DNA of 64,000 bases from Haloarcula rubra (GCF_019599465.1 NZ_RKLR01000001.1:124001-188000), one strand, 5' to 3'. Counted from the first letter of the stretch, positions 34,288 through 42,488 are shown. Notes: generated by a model not told the origin, from the letters alone. Made by a program: numbers and translations.

Positions 34288-35046
34288 ATGGACGAATTCG
34301 ACATCGAAGTACTCGCCGACCCGGACCTGGAGGACCCCGTCCTCGTCGAGGGCCTCCCCGGTGTCGGACACGTCGGAAAACTCGCCGCCGAGCACCTGCT
34401 GGAGGAACTGGACAGCGAACTCGTCCGGCGCGTCTACTCGACGCACTTCCCGCCGCAGGTCAGCATCGACGACCGGACGGCCCAGCTAGCGAGCGCCGAG
34501 TTCCACGCCGTCACGCCCGAGGAGGGCCGGGACATGCTCGTCCTCTCGGGCGACCATCAGGCACAGGACAGCGAGGGCCACTACGGCCTGACCGACGCGT
34601 TCCTCGACGTCGGCGAGGACTTCGGCGTGGAGGAAGTGTTCGCGCTGGGCGGGGTCCCCACCGGCGAACTCATCGAGGAGTACGACGTGCTGGGCGCGAC
34701 GACCACCGACGAGTTCGCCGACAGGCTCGAAGCGTCGGGCGTCGTCTTCCGCGAGGACGAACCCGCCGGCGGCATCGTCGGCGTCTCCGGACTCCTGTTG
34801 GGCCTCGGCGAACGGCGCGACATCCCGGCGGCCTGTCTGATGGGCGAGACGTCCGGCTATCTGGTCGACCCCAAGAGCGCGCAGGCCGTCCTCGAAATCC
34901 TCCAGGACGTCGTCGGCTTCGACGTCGACTACGAGTCGCTGGAGGAACGGGCCGACGAGATGGAGGAAGTCGTCCGGAAGATACAGGAGATGGAACAGCA
35001 GAACGCGCCGTCGCCGGCCGACGAGGACCTCCGGTACATCGGGTGA
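34288..35046 (+). CDS. PAC2-family proteasome assembly chaperone homologue
   Basis: A 252-aa acidic protein of the PAC2 (PF09754) family. 'VLVEGLPGVGHVGKLAAEHLLEEL' region, 'HFPPQVSI' and 'GLLLGLGERRDIPAACLMGETSGYLVDP' in pieces are conserved; a C-terminal coiled coil follows (about 205-245). Eukaryotic PAC2 helps assemble the 20S alpha ring; archaeal homologues bind 20S subunits but can also be ATP-independent chaperones. Located after nop10 in a conserved translation neighbourhood, while the proteasomal ATPase pan lies 27 kb away in this window. Confidence 0.9.
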   Translation: MDEFDIEVLADPDLEDPVLVEGLPGVGHVGKLAAEHLLEELDSELVRRVYSTHFPPQVSIDDRTAQLASAEFHAVTPEEGRDMLVLSGDHQAQDSEGHYGLTDAFLDVGEDFGVEEVFALGGVPTGELIEEYDVLGATTTDEFADRLEASGVVFREDEPAGGIVGVSGLLLGLGERRDIPAACLMGETSGYLVDPKSAQAVLEILQDVVGFDVDYESLEERADEMEEVVRKIQEMEQQNAPSPADEDLRYIG

Positions 35047-35055
35047 CAGCGAGAA

Positions 35056-35065
35056 TTTCTTATTT
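35056..35065 (+). promoter_or_regulatory. TATA-like box of the J-domain gene
   Basis: TTTCTTATTT is centred about 26 bp before GTG 35087, which supports that start. Confidence 0.45.
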
Positions 35066-35086
35066 CGCCGGCGCCAACGGACTCGC

Positions 35087-35686
35087 GTGCAGGTAGACCC
35101 GAGTTCGGTACCGGAGTGGTTGCTCCTCGGCGTGGTCCTCGGCCTCGGCGGGAGTCTGCTGGTCGCCGGACTGTTCGTCCTCGCGGGGCGACTCTTTCCC
35201 GCCGACCAGCAGGCACGCCAGTTGCGCGACGGCGGCGAGGAACGCCGACGCGCGGAGTTGCGAGAGTATCTGCAGGCCATCGACGAGCAGTTCGCGGAGA
35301 ACCACTTCGTCGAGGGCCAGCACGTCGCCTTCTACCTCCCCAAACGGGACGTCGCCATCACGTTCGACGCGCGGGCGTACTACCGCATCGAGCGGTCGCC
35401 GACGCGGCCGGTCCTCGTCGAGCACGAGATGCCGGGCGTCCATCTGGGCGCTCGCCTCCCCTTCGAGACGCCGGAGGTGTCGCTCGGACCGGCCCCCGAG
35501 CGGTCCGCCGACCCGACGTTGCAGGCGTTCGCCGAACTCGGACTGCGACAGACGGCGACGCTGGCCGAGGTGAAGTCGGCCTACCGCGACCGGGTGAAAG
35601 AGGTCCACCCGGACCACGGCGGCGACGAGGACGAGTTCAAGCGGGTGCGTGAGGCGTACACGATGGCGAAACAGCACGCCTCGTAG
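35087..35686 (+). CDS. Membrane-anchored J-domain protein
   Basis: A 199-aa protein. GTG start. One transmembrane helix (about 9-33, 'EWLLLGVVLGLGGSLLVAGLFVLAG') is followed by a coiled linker, a beta-rich domain (about 70-125, 'VAFYLPKRDVAITFDARAYYRIE') and a C-terminal J domain (about 145-195). The J domain has 'TATLAEVKSAYRDRVKEVHPDHGGDEDEFKRVREAY' in pieces with the essential HPD. J domains stimulate DnaK ATPase, so this one likely recruits Hsp70 to the membrane. It is not part of a dnaK-dnaJ operon. Confidence 0.88.
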   Translation: MQVDPSSVPEWLLLGVVLGLGGSLLVAGLFVLAGRLFPADQQARQLRDGGEERRRAELREYLQAIDEQFAENHFVEGQHVAFYLPKRDVAITFDARAYYRIERSPTRPVLVEHEMPGVHLGARLPFETPEVSLGPAPERSADPTLQAFAELGLRQTATLAEVKSAYRDRVKEVHPDHGGDEDEFKRVREAYTMAKQHAS

Positions 35687-35699
35687 TCGGGGGCGACCA

Positions 35700-36146
35700 C
35701 TAGCCGTCTCGCTGGGCCTCGTACAGGTGGACCATCTCGGCGACGAACCAGAGTTTCAGCGCCATCGACAGCGCCGTCGCGAGCGCCGTCTCCGCGGGGT
35801 GACGGCGGACGGCAGCGTAGAGCGCGTACAGCCCCGCCACGCCGGTGAGGTAGTTCAGGACGGTCGGATAGCTGGTCGCGTCGCGGTCCGCCTTCGTCCA
35901 GAGCCGCTCGCCGTACACCCCCTTCGTCATCCACGCACTGTCGTCCTCGGGCGGCGCGAACAGGAAGGGATTGACGGCGACGAACGCGAGCGTCAGCACG
36001 AGGCCGCGCCAGTCCCGCCGGTAGAGGCAGGCAATCAGGAGCGGCAGGGTCGGGACGCGGGACCACCCGCTCAGTGGGTTGGCGTGACGCGCCCAGAAGT
36101 AGCGGTCGAGGGCGGAGTCGTCCGAGGGGAGGTGGGACGGGGCCAT
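35700..36146 (-). CDS. DUF6653 family membrane protein
   Basis: A 148-aa protein. 'YFWARHANPLSGWSRVPTLPLL' region and 'AVNPFLFAPPEDDSAWMTKGVYGERLW' region are the recognisable DUF6653 blocks; three to four hydrophobic helices are predicted. The ATG at 36146 is preferred to a TTG two codons upstream. It converges with the J-domain gene and lies downstream of, and in the same direction as, the threonine-synthase-like gene. No function is known. Confidence 0.8.
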   Translation of the reverse strand: MAPSHLPSDDSALDRYFWARHANPLSGWSRVPTLPLLIACLYRRDWRGLVLTLAFVAVNPFLFAPPEDDSAWMTKGVYGERLWTKADRDATSYPTVLNYLTGVAGLYALYAAVRRHPAETALATALSMALKLWFVAEMVHLYEAQRDG

Positions 36147-36187
36147 ACCCAACGGTCGGCTCGCCCCGTCAAATCCCTACCGACGGT

Positions 36188-37315
36188 TCAGAGCCCCTGA
36201 CTCATCAGGTGAGAGCGGAGGAGGTCGGCCTCCTTGCTCCCGGCGACGGGGTTGACGAGCACCACGTCCTCGTCCGGCGCGAAGGCGTCGCGGTTGGCGA
36301 GCGCTCGGACGCCGGCGACGGCAGTCCCGCCGGTCGCCCCGACTTCGGGCCCCATCTCGCACCCGTCGACCGCACCCTGCAACACGTCCTCGTCGGGTAC
36401 CGCGACGGCACCGCCGTCGGTCGCGTGCAGGGCGTCGACGGCGGCGGCCCCGGCGGCCGGGTCGGGAATCTCCAGTGGCCCGACGATGGTGTCCGGGTGG
36501 TCGACCGGCGTCGGGTCGGCCACGCCGTCGCGCACCGCGTCGGCGATTGGCGCCGACGCGTCCGGCTGGGCCGCGTAGAGTCGGGGGACCGACTCGACGA
36601 GGCCGGTCGCCGCGGCGAGTGCGAAACCGCGTTCGAGGCCGACGACCGTCTCGCCGTGGCCGGTCGGGTGGACGACGGCGTCGGGTGCGGTCCACGCGCG
36701 GTCGTCGAGGAGTTCCAGCGCCAGCGCCACGCCGCCGGCGACGCGGAAGGGGTGGCCGGGCGCGACGGACGTGAACGCCTCGTCGCTCCCTTCGAACGCC
36801 GCCACAGCGTCGGGATAGCGGCCCTCGACGACGTACATGTCGCCGCCGTGGACGTTCACCATCGCCTTGTTGAGGAACGGACAGCGCGAGGGGACGAACC
36901 CCTTCGAGTCGACGTCCGCGCGGGCGGCGTACGCCGCGGCGGCCTGTGCGCCGTTGCCCGGCGAAGGCGTCGCGACGCGGTCGGCGCCCTGCTGGACGGC
37001 CGCCGAGACGGCCAGTGCCAGTTTCCGGTCGGCGAGCGACCCGGTCGGATTGCGGCCCTCGTCCTTGACCGCGGCGCTGGCGACGCCGAGTTCGTCGGCC
37101 AGCGTCGGCACCGCGACGAGCGGCGTCGCCCCCTCGTCGATGCTGACGGCCGCGTCGGTCGGGAACGGTCGGGCGTCGTCGGCACTCGCCACCTCGTCGG
37201 CGTCGTACTCGGGGGCGAGGACGCCGCCGCAGTCGGGACAGCGCTCTTCGTCGGGGTCGGCTGACGCGCCACACGCGGTACAGGAGAGGCCACGGAACGC
37301 CGCTGTCGTCTGCAT
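36188..37315 (-). CDS. Threonine-synthase-like PLP-fold protein lacking the canonical lysine
   Basis: A 375-aa protein with an N-terminal zinc ribbon ('LSCTACG', 'CPDCGG') and a fold-type II PLP-enzyme body as in archaeal threonine synthase ('DEGATPLVAVPTLADELGV', 'DEGRNPTGSLADRK', 'PSPGNGAQAAAAYAARA'). In true threonine synthases the motif reads NPTGSFKDR, with Lys forming the PLP aldimine; here it is NPTGSLADR, so Phe-Lys has become Leu-Ala. The phosphate loop is also altered ('PTGHGETVVG' for the usual G-N-G-G). It may be a non-catalytic or repurposed paralogue, or the Lys three residues later may substitute. The ATG at 37315 gives the zinc ribbon at its normal place. Confidence 0.85.
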   Translation of the reverse strand: MQTTAAFRGLSCTACGASADPDEERCPDCGGVLAPEYDADEVASADDARPFPTDAAVSIDEGATPLVAVPTLADELGVASAAVKDEGRNPTGSLADRKLALAVSAAVQQGADRVATPSPGNGAQAAAAYAARADVDSKGFVPSRCPFLNKAMVNVHGGDMYVVEGRYPDAVAAFEGSDEAFTSVAPGHPFRVAGGVALALELLDDRAWTAPDAVVHPTGHGETVVGLERGFALAAATGLVESVPRLYAAQPDASAPIADAVRDGVADPTPVDHPDTIVGPLEIPDPAAGAAAVDALHATDGGAVAVPDEDVLQGAVDGCEMGPEVGATGGTAVAGVRALANRDAFAPDEDVVLVNPVAGSKEADLLRSHLMSQGL

Positions 37316-37370
37316 ACCCGGCCGTGAGGACGGCACCCACAAGTGTCGTCCGGTCCACTCCAGCATCCTC

Positions 37371-38657
37371 ATGAGCCACGAGTCCGAACCACGGCCCATG
37401 ACAGACGTGGTCGTCGCCGGTGGGGGCCTCGCGGGACTGGTCGCGGCCCGCCACCTCGCAGAGTCGGGACTGGACGTGACGGTGTTCGAAGCGAGTGACG
37501 GCGTGGGCGGCCGGGTCCGGACCACCCACGAGGACGGCTACACGTTCGACCGGGGGTTCCAGGTGCTGTTCTCCGCCTACCCAGCGGTCCGGCGCGAACT
37601 CGACGTCGAGGCACTCTCGCCCCGTCCCTTCACGCCCGGCGCGACCATCGCTCGCCCGAACCACCGGTCCGTGCTGTCGGACCCACTTCGGAACCCGACG
37701 GCCGCGCCGCAGACGCTGTTCAACACGGACGTCCGGACGGCCGACAAACTTCGACTCTTTTCGCTCCAGCGTGAACTGGCGGGGCGGGACGCCGAGACCA
37801 TCCTCGACGGCCCCGGTAGCGGGCAGTCCATCGCCGAGTACCTCGCCGACAGAGGGTTCTCGAAGCGCTTCGTCGAGCGGTTCGCGGCGCCGTTCTACGG
37901 CGGCATCACGCTCGACCGCTCGCTGGGCACCGACAGCGCCGTCTTCGAGTACACCTACAAGATGCTGAGCGAGGGCGAGATATTCGTCCCCGCGGCGGGG
38001 ATGCAGGCGATGCCCGAGCAACTGGCCGACCGCGCCGTCTCGGCGGGGGCGACCATCGAGACGGGGCGCGAGGTGCAGGCCGTCGAGGGGAGCGACGGCG
38101 AAGTGACCGTCGAGGTGGCCGGCGAGACGGTGACGGCGGACGGGGCCGTCGTCGCGACGGACCCCGCCACCGCTCGTGAACTCACCGGCGTCGACGCCGT
38201 CCCGTCCGACGCGCTGGGCTGTGTCACCCAGTACTTCTCGCTGCCGACGAGCAAGGCGCCGTCGATGGGCAAACGCATCGTCCTCAACGCGGCCGACGAC
38301 CGCCCGAACACCGTCGCGCCGATGTCCGCCGTCGCGCCCGAGTACGCCCCCGAGGGGATGGAACTGTACAGCGCGACGTTCCTCGGCGTCCCGGACGAGG
38401 ACGACGCGACGCTGGCGGCCGCGGTGCAGGAGACGCTCGGGTCCTGGTACCCGGCGGCCGGGTTCGACGCGCTCGAACACCTGCGGACCGACCGGGTGCC
38501 TCTCGCGCAGTTCGCGCAACCGCCGGGCTTCAGGGCGGGCCTGCCGGACCCCGACGCCCCCGACGGCGACGTCGTGTTGGCCGGTGACTACACCCGCTGG
38601 TCGTCGATTCAGGGTGCGCTGGAGAGCGGGAGAATCGCGGCGGAGAGACTGTCCTGA
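37371..38657 (+). CDS. FAD-dependent amine-oxidase/desaturase-type oxidoreductase
   Basis: A 428-aa flavoprotein. 'VVVAGGGLAGLVAARHLAESGLDVTVFEA' region is the N-terminal FAD Rossmann motif and 'GVGGRVRTTHEDGYTFDRGFQVLFSAYP' region follows as in protoporphyrinogen oxidase, phytoene desaturase and amine oxidase relatives. 'FAAPFYGGITLDRSL' and the C-terminal 'VVLAGDYTRWSSIQGALESGRIAAERL' in pieces complete the FAD site. Start ATG 37371, with an in-frame ATG at 37398 as alternative. Divergent from the PLP-fold gene by 55 bp. The substrate is unknown; haloarchaeal members are often called protoporphyrinogen-oxidase-like. Confidence 0.9.
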   Translation: MSHESEPRPMTDVVVAGGGLAGLVAARHLAESGLDVTVFEASDGVGGRVRTTHEDGYTFDRGFQVLFSAYPAVRRELDVEALSPRPFTPGATIARPNHRSVLSDPLRNPTAAPQTLFNTDVRTADKLRLFSLQRELAGRDAETILDGPGSGQSIAEYLADRGFSKRFVERFAAPFYGGITLDRSLGTDSAVFEYTYKMLSEGEIFVPAAGMQAMPEQLADRAVSAGATIETGREVQAVEGSDGEVTVEVAGETVTADGAVVATDPATARELTGVDAVPSDALGCVTQYFSLPTSKAPSMGKRIVLNAADDRPNTVAPMSAVAPEYAPEGMELYSATFLGVPDEDDATLAAAVQETLGSWYPAAGFDALEHLRTDRVPLAQFAQPPGFRAGLPDPDAPDGDVVLAGDYTRWSSIQGALESGRIAAERLS

Positions 38658-38686
38658 GACGACGTCTCGAAGGCGTCGCGGCGGGC

Positions 38687-38842
38687 CTACGCTGCCGGGC
38701 CGCCGCTACTCGTGTTTCCCTCGTGTCCCTCCTCGTCGTCGATGAGGACCGCCGAGACGTACTTTATCGTCGCGAAGTACAGCAACAGCAGGCAGAACAG
38801 CGTTATCGCGATAAGCGCGAGTGCGGCACCAGTCTGAACCAT
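38687..38842 (-). CDS. Small single-span membrane protein
   Basis: A 51-aa protein with one hydrophobic helix near the N-terminus ('ALALIAITLFCLLLLYFATI') and a short acidic, Ser/Gly-rich tail. The ATG at 38842 is the first that puts the helix at the N-terminus; a longer frame exists but begins within a GC-rich intergenic region. I do not recognise the family, but codon choice (third-position G/C) and isolation between convergent and co-directional genes support a real small gene. Confidence 0.6.
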   Translation of the reverse strand: MVQTGAALALIAITLFCLLLLYFATIKYVSAVLIDDEEGHEGNTSSGGPAA

Positions 38843-38944
38843 ATCCGTGGGTCCACCGCGGTAGCCCAAATACCTACCGTTATACGCTCCGGTGCCGCGC
38901 GTCACCGCGCCGTTCGCGGCCGTCTCCCGCCGGTCGCCGAGCCC

Positions 38945-39625
38945 TTACAACAGCCGACGGAACTCCCCCAGCGGCGGGAACGACCGGGTCTGTCGGGCGC
39001 TCTCGTCCCAGACGACCGGTTCGAGCCTGTCGGCGTCGGTGACGAGCGGCGACTGGAAGTCGCCGGCCGACATCTCGTTGACCACGACGCCGGCGTTAAG
39101 GCGGTTGAACGACGGGAGCATCACCACGTCCGCACCGCGGTACTGGTCCGGGCCGACCAGATAGCACGGGCGGCGCTGTCCCTCGATGACGATGGTCGGG
39201 TGGTCGTGCCCGACGACGTAGCGGTCGGCGTCGCTGTCGGGTGCCTCGTGGCCGTGCAGGACGACGGTGTCGCCGATTCGGTGCTCGCGTTCCGTGGGGC
39301 CGTCCCACACCGAGTCCAGCATCGTGTCGTGGTTGCCCGGCGTGACGACGAGACGGGCCCCGGCGTCGCGGGCGACGGCTTTCAGGCCAGCCACGGTGTC
39401 CTCGACGGTCCGAGGGACCGTCTGGAAGGAGTGGAGCAAGTCGCCGGCGACCACCACCGTCTCGGGACCGTGTCGCTCGACGAGCGAGCGGAACCGCTCG
39501 ACGACGTCGGTCCCCGACCCGACCGGAAACTCGAGGTTCCCGCCGGTGCCGCGGCCCACGTGGAGGTCGGCGACGACGAGTGTGTCGCCGACGACCAGCG
39601 CCCGGTCGTCGTATCGTGCGTCCAT
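38945..39625 (-). CDS. Calcineurin-like metallophosphoesterase
   Basis: A 226-aa enzyme of the archaeal MPE family (YP_910-type, often near DNA-repair helicases). All metal motifs are present: 'VADLHVGR' (D-x-H), 'VVAGDLLHS' (G-D), 'VTPGNHDTML' (G-N-H-D), 'LHGHEAP' (H) and 'VGHDHPT' (G-H-x-H). Two metal ions (Mn/Fe) are expected. The substrate, whether nucleic acid end, nucleotide or phosphoprotein, is not predictable. The neighbouring divergent gene encodes a transcription regulator. Confidence 0.92.
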   Translation of the reverse strand: MDARYDDRALVVGDTLVVADLHVGRGTGGNLEFPVGSGTDVVERFRSLVERHGPETVVVAGDLLHSFQTVPRTVEDTVAGLKAVARDAGARLVVTPGNHDTMLDSVWDGPTEREHRIGDTVVLHGHEAPDSDADRYVVGHDHPTIVIEGQRRPCYLVGPDQYRGADVVMLPSFNRLNAGVVVNEMSAGDFQSPLVTDADRLEPVVWDESARQTRSFPPLGEFRRLL

Positions 39626-39678
39626 CGGGTCGGTGTCGGGGCTACGCGCACATATCGCTGGCGTCCGCAGGACAGAGG

Positions 39679-39687
39679 TATTTTTAG
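39679..39687 (+). promoter_or_regulatory. TATA-like box of the regulator at 39709
   Basis: TATTTTTAG is centred 26 bp before the ATG at 39709. Confidence 0.5.
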
Positions 39688-39708
39688 CCGTGCCGACTAC
39701 GGGCCACT

Positions 39709-40479
39709 ATGGTCGACGTCCTCGAGAACAAACGGGCCGCGACGCGCTTTCGCATCCTCGTGGAGATAGCGGAGCGCCAACCCGCGGTCAGTCAGGGCGA
39801 GATAGCTGAGGCCGTCGGTGTGACGAGTCAGGCGGTCAGCGAGTACATCCGCGACCTCGTCGACGAGGGCCTCGTCGAGAAGGAGGGGCGCTCTCGCTAC
39901 CGGGTCACGAAGGAGGGCGTCGACTGGGTGTTCCAGTCGGCGACCGACATGCGGCGGTTCGTCGACCGCGTCACCGACGACGTCCTCGGGAGCGTCCAGG
40001 AAGACGCCGCCATCGCCGAGGCCGCGTTAGAGGAAGGCGAGACCGTCTCGCTCTCGCTCTCCGAGGGGTTGCTCCACGCCGCGCCCGGCGACGACGGCGG
40101 GGCGACGGGCGTGACGACGACGAGCGCCGCGGCGGGGTCCGTCGTCGGCGTCACCGGATTCGAGGGCGTCATCGACCTCGAACCCGGCCACGTCAGCGTC
40201 GTGCAGGTCCCGCCGGTTCGGTCGGGCGCCGTCACGAACACGGACGACATCGCCGCGGCCTGCGAGGACGCCCCCATCGTCACGGCGGCGGGCGTCGAGG
40301 CAGTCGCCGCCCTCCGCGAGGCGGGCGTCGAACCGACGACGTACTTCGCGGCCGGCGAGGTGGCCGCCGACGCCGCCTCTCGCGGGTTGGACGCCGTCGT
40401 CGTCGCCACACAGGACACGGTCGGCCGCGTCACCGACGCCCTGCGGGACGCGAGCGTCGGCTACGACGTCACGCAGTGA
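39709..40479 (+). CDS. MarR-like winged-helix regulator with C-terminal sensory domain (DUF7839-like)
   Basis: A 256-aa protein. N-terminal winged helix (about 8-75): 'NKRAATRFRILVEIAERQPAVSQGEIAEAVGVTSQAVSEYIRDLVDEGLVEKEGRSRYRVTKEG' read in pieces, with the recognition helix at 'TSQAVSEYIRDL'. A linker and an alpha/beta domain (about 110-256) follow, rich in Val/Ala/Gly with repeated D-G and G-V elements; the C-terminal 'VATQDTVGRVTDALRDASV' resembles a Rossmann-like half. The whole layout recurs in haloarchaea; ligand and targets are unknown. A 59-aa protein gene follows after 34 bases. Confidence 0.85.
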   Translation: MVDVLENKRAATRFRILVEIAERQPAVSQGEIAEAVGVTSQAVSEYIRDLVDEGLVEKEGRSRYRVTKEGVDWVFQSATDMRRFVDRVTDDVLGSVQEDAAIAEAALEEGETVSLSLSEGLLHAAPGDDGGATGVTTTSAAAGSVVGVTGFEGVIDLEPGHVSVVQVPPVRSGAVTNTDDIAAACEDAPIVTAAGVEAVAALREAGVEPTTYFAAGEVAADAASRGLDAVVVATQDTVGRVTDALRDASVGYDVTQ

Positions 40480-40481
40480 AA

Positions 40482-40489
40482 CCTTTTCC
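40482..40489 (+). promoter_or_regulatory. TATA-like box of the 59-aa protein gene
   Basis: CCTTTTCC is centred about 28 bp before ATG 40514, weakly TATA-like but in the leaderless position. Confidence 0.3.
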
Positions 40490-40513
40490 TCGCCGGCGGG
40501 CGTCGGGTCGAGT

Positions 40514-40693
40514 ATGAGCGACAGCGACGACGGTTCGGACGACGTGACAGAGGCCGTCCAGACGTTCCTCGGTGAGGCCGACTCGGCCTACGAGGAGTAC
40601 GACAAGGGGTACACCGACGCCGACGCCATCCTGCGGCGTCTGGAGACGGCAATCGAGTCCCTGCGCGAGGCCACGGGTAGCGACGACGAGTGA
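40514..40693 (+). CDS. Small acidic helical protein (59 aa)
   Basis: A 59-aa ORF beginning MSDSDDGSDDVTEAVQTFL and ending DDE, with no transmembrane segment. It is very acidic, with a predicted pair of amphipathic helices ('AVQTFLGEADSAYEEYDKGY' and 'DADAILRRLETAIESLREA'), recalling the size and two-helix pattern of exonuclease VII small subunit or other coiled-coil scaffolds, although no homology can be claimed. Codon usage (almost all third positions G/C) and the upstream box support expression. It lies 34 bases after the regulator gene and before the thiolase. Confidence 0.7.
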   Translation: MSDSDDGSDDVTEAVQTFLGEADSAYEEYDKGYTDADAILRRLETAIESLREATGSDDE

Positions 40694-40744
40694 GCAGCCG
40701 GCCGGCGGGCGAACAGTATTGTAGCCTCGGCGTCACTTCGGAGT

Positions 40745-41908
40745 ATGACCGACGTGGTCGTGGTCGACGGCGCTCGCACAGCACACGGCAGTCTCCTCGG
40801 CGCCCTCTCGGCGAAGTCGGCGACGGACCTCGGACGGGCGGCCGTCGAGGGCGTCCTCGACCGCACCGGCGTCGACGAGGGCCTCGTCGACTGGGTGTGT
40901 CTCGGCAACGCCGTACAGGCCGGCGTCGGGCAGGTGCCGGCCAGACAGGTCGTGGTCGAGTCGCCGCTCCCCGACCGGTGTCCGGCGACGACCACCAACG
41001 AGGCGTCGGGGTCGGGCCTCCGAGCCATCACGACGGCCGTCGACCGCATCGACGCGGGCCGGGCGTCGGCCTGTCTCGCCGGCGGGATGGAGTCGATGTC
41101 GAACGCACCCTATCTCGTCCGGGAGATGCGCGATGGCCGCCGACACGGGGACTCGACGCTCGTCGACGCGATGATTCACGACGCCCTGTGGGACGCGACC
41201 TACGACGCTCACATGGGGACGCTCACCGACCGCATCGCCGAGCGCTTCGACGTCTCTCGCGAACGGCAGGACGAGTACGCCCGCCGGAGCAACCACCGCG
41301 CCGGCGAGGCTATCGCCGAAGGACACTTCGAGAAGGAGATGGTCCCCGTCGAAGCAGGCGACCACCTCGTCACCGAGGACGAAGGCCCGCGCCCCGAGAC
41401 GACGATGGAGGACCTCGCCAGACTCCCACCGGCGTTCGCCGACGACGGGACCATCACGGCGGGCAACGCCTCGAAACTCTCCGACGGCGCCGGTGCACTG
41501 CTACTGGCCGACGCCGAGACGGTCGACGAGGCCGGACTGGGGCCGATGGCCCACGTCGAGGACTACGCCGTCGCCTACCGCGACCCTTCGGAGTTCTCGC
41601 TGGCGGTCTGTGACGCCGTCTCGAAACTGCTGGACGGGAACGACCTCTCGGTCGACGACGTCGACCACTTCGAACTCAACGAGGCCTTCGCCGCACAGAT
41701 GGTGTACGTCGCCGACGAACTCGGGATTCCCCCGGAGAAGCACAACCCGCTGGGCGGCGCGGTGGCGCTGGGCCACCCTATCGGTGCCAGTGGCGGCATC
41801 CTCACGACGACGCTGGTGTACGCGATGGAACGCGAAGACCACGACAGGGGCGTGGTGGGGATGAGCGTCGGCGGCGGGGGCGCTATCGCCATGTCGCTGG
41901 TGCGGTAG
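40745..41908 (+). CDS. Thiolase family protein with Ser replacing both active-site Cys
   Basis: A 387-aa thiolase-superfamily protein. Family blocks are intact: 'DGARTAHGSLLGALS', 'GNAVQAGVGQVPARQ', 'GGMESMSNAPYL', 'FELNEAFAAQMV', 'GHPIGASGG' and a C-terminal glycine stretch. The nucleophile position, NKVCGSG in classical thiolases, reads NEASGSG, so Cys is Ser; the second catalytic Cys, usually C-V-G-G-G, reads S-V-G-G-G. From memory, haloarchaeal beta-ketothiolases such as BktB/PhaA of Haloferax use Ser-His-His, so this may still be active, but those act with an OB-fold subunit, which is not adjacent here. The last 42 bases are duplicated downstream. Confidence 0.9.
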   Translation: MTDVVVVDGARTAHGSLLGALSAKSATDLGRAAVEGVLDRTGVDEGLVDWVCLGNAVQAGVGQVPARQVVVESPLPDRCPATTTNEASGSGLRAITTAVDRIDAGRASACLAGGMESMSNAPYLVREMRDGRRHGDSTLVDAMIHDALWDATYDAHMGTLTDRIAERFDVSRERQDEYARRSNHRAGEAIAEGHFEKEMVPVEAGDHLVTEDEGPRPETTMEDLARLPPAFADDGTITAGNASKLSDGAGALLLADAETVDEAGLGPMAHVEDYAVAYRDPSEFSLAVCDAVSKLLDGNDLSVDDVDHFELNEAFAAQMVYVADELGIPPEKHNPLGGAVALGHPIGASGGILTTTLVYAMEREDHDRGVVGMSVGGGGAIAMSLVR

Positions 41909-41975
41909 GACCGCCCAGCGGACACGCGAGGAAGTCGGCGGCGGGGGCGCTATCGCCATGTCGCTGGGGCGGTAG
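41867..41975 (+). repeat. 42-bp direct repeat: duplicated 3' end of the thiolase gene
   Basis: The last 42 bases of the thiolase gene (41867-41908, including its stop) recur at 41934-41975 with a single mismatch (T to G, 'ctggtgcgg' against 'ctggggcgg'), 25 bases after the first copy. The second copy is outside any gene and ends with the same TAG. This looks like a short tandem duplication. Confidence 0.9.
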
Positions 41976-42051
41976 CACGAGCGAGACGCTCAAAGGCCGG
42001 TCGAAGCGACCGCTGGTTCTTCGGGACCGTGTCGAGTACCCCGTCCCACCG

Positions 42052-42429
42052 ATGCCCGTCCACGCCAATCGGACGCTCCGCTACGTGGCCGTTCTCGTGG
42101 TACTCGCCGCCGCTGTCCTCGCCGTGGGTGCGACGACCGCCGAGCGACGCGCCCTGGACGCCGAGTCGGAGTACGTCGACCACCGTCTCGAACAGCAGGC
42201 GGCCTGCCTCTCCGACTGGGGGACCGACGAGGGTGCGGGACCGTCCCGTGACGCCGAGATACGGCAGGTGACGCTCGGGGGCGTCTACGTCGACGTGACG
42301 GTCCCGTACGCCTACACCGTCGGAACGGGCGACGACAGGGTGTTCGCCGACACTGCCTCCCGGGCCACCTACGTCGTGACACCCACCACGACCACCCGCG
42401 TCGGCGGCGACGACGTGGCGGTGTGTTGA
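42052..42429 (+). CDS. Small exported protein of unknown function
   Basis: A 125-aa protein. A hydrophobic N-terminal helix (about 10-28, 'YVAVLVVLAAAVLAVGATTA') acts as signal or anchor, and an extracytoplasmic domain with two cysteines (about 45 and 125) follows; 'TLGGVYVDVTVPYAYTV' suggests beta strands. The second Cys is the last residue. I do not recognise the family. It lies between the thiolase repeat and the aminotransferase, with no overlaps. Confidence 0.7.
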   Translation: MPVHANRTLRYVAVLVVLAAAVLAVGATTAERRALDAESEYVDHRLEQQAACLSDWGTDEGAGPSRDAEIRQVTLGGVYVDVTVPYAYTVGTGDDRVFADTASRATYVVTPTTTTRVGGDDVAVC

Positions 42430-42488
42430 CCGACGCCGGGCCGACGAAATCGGGAAGAATTATCGGCCTACCCCCCACAGGACAGAGC

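Noticed and set aside
36177-38519. 780-codon minus-strand frame covering two genes
   Set aside because: It crosses both the PLP-fold gene and the FAD oxidoreductase in other frames; composition is Arg-rich and without domain motifs.
41934-41975. Second copy of the thiolase 3' end considered as an attachment site
   Set aside because: No integrase, tRNA or foreign DNA lies between the copies, which are 25 bases apart; a slippage duplication is simpler.
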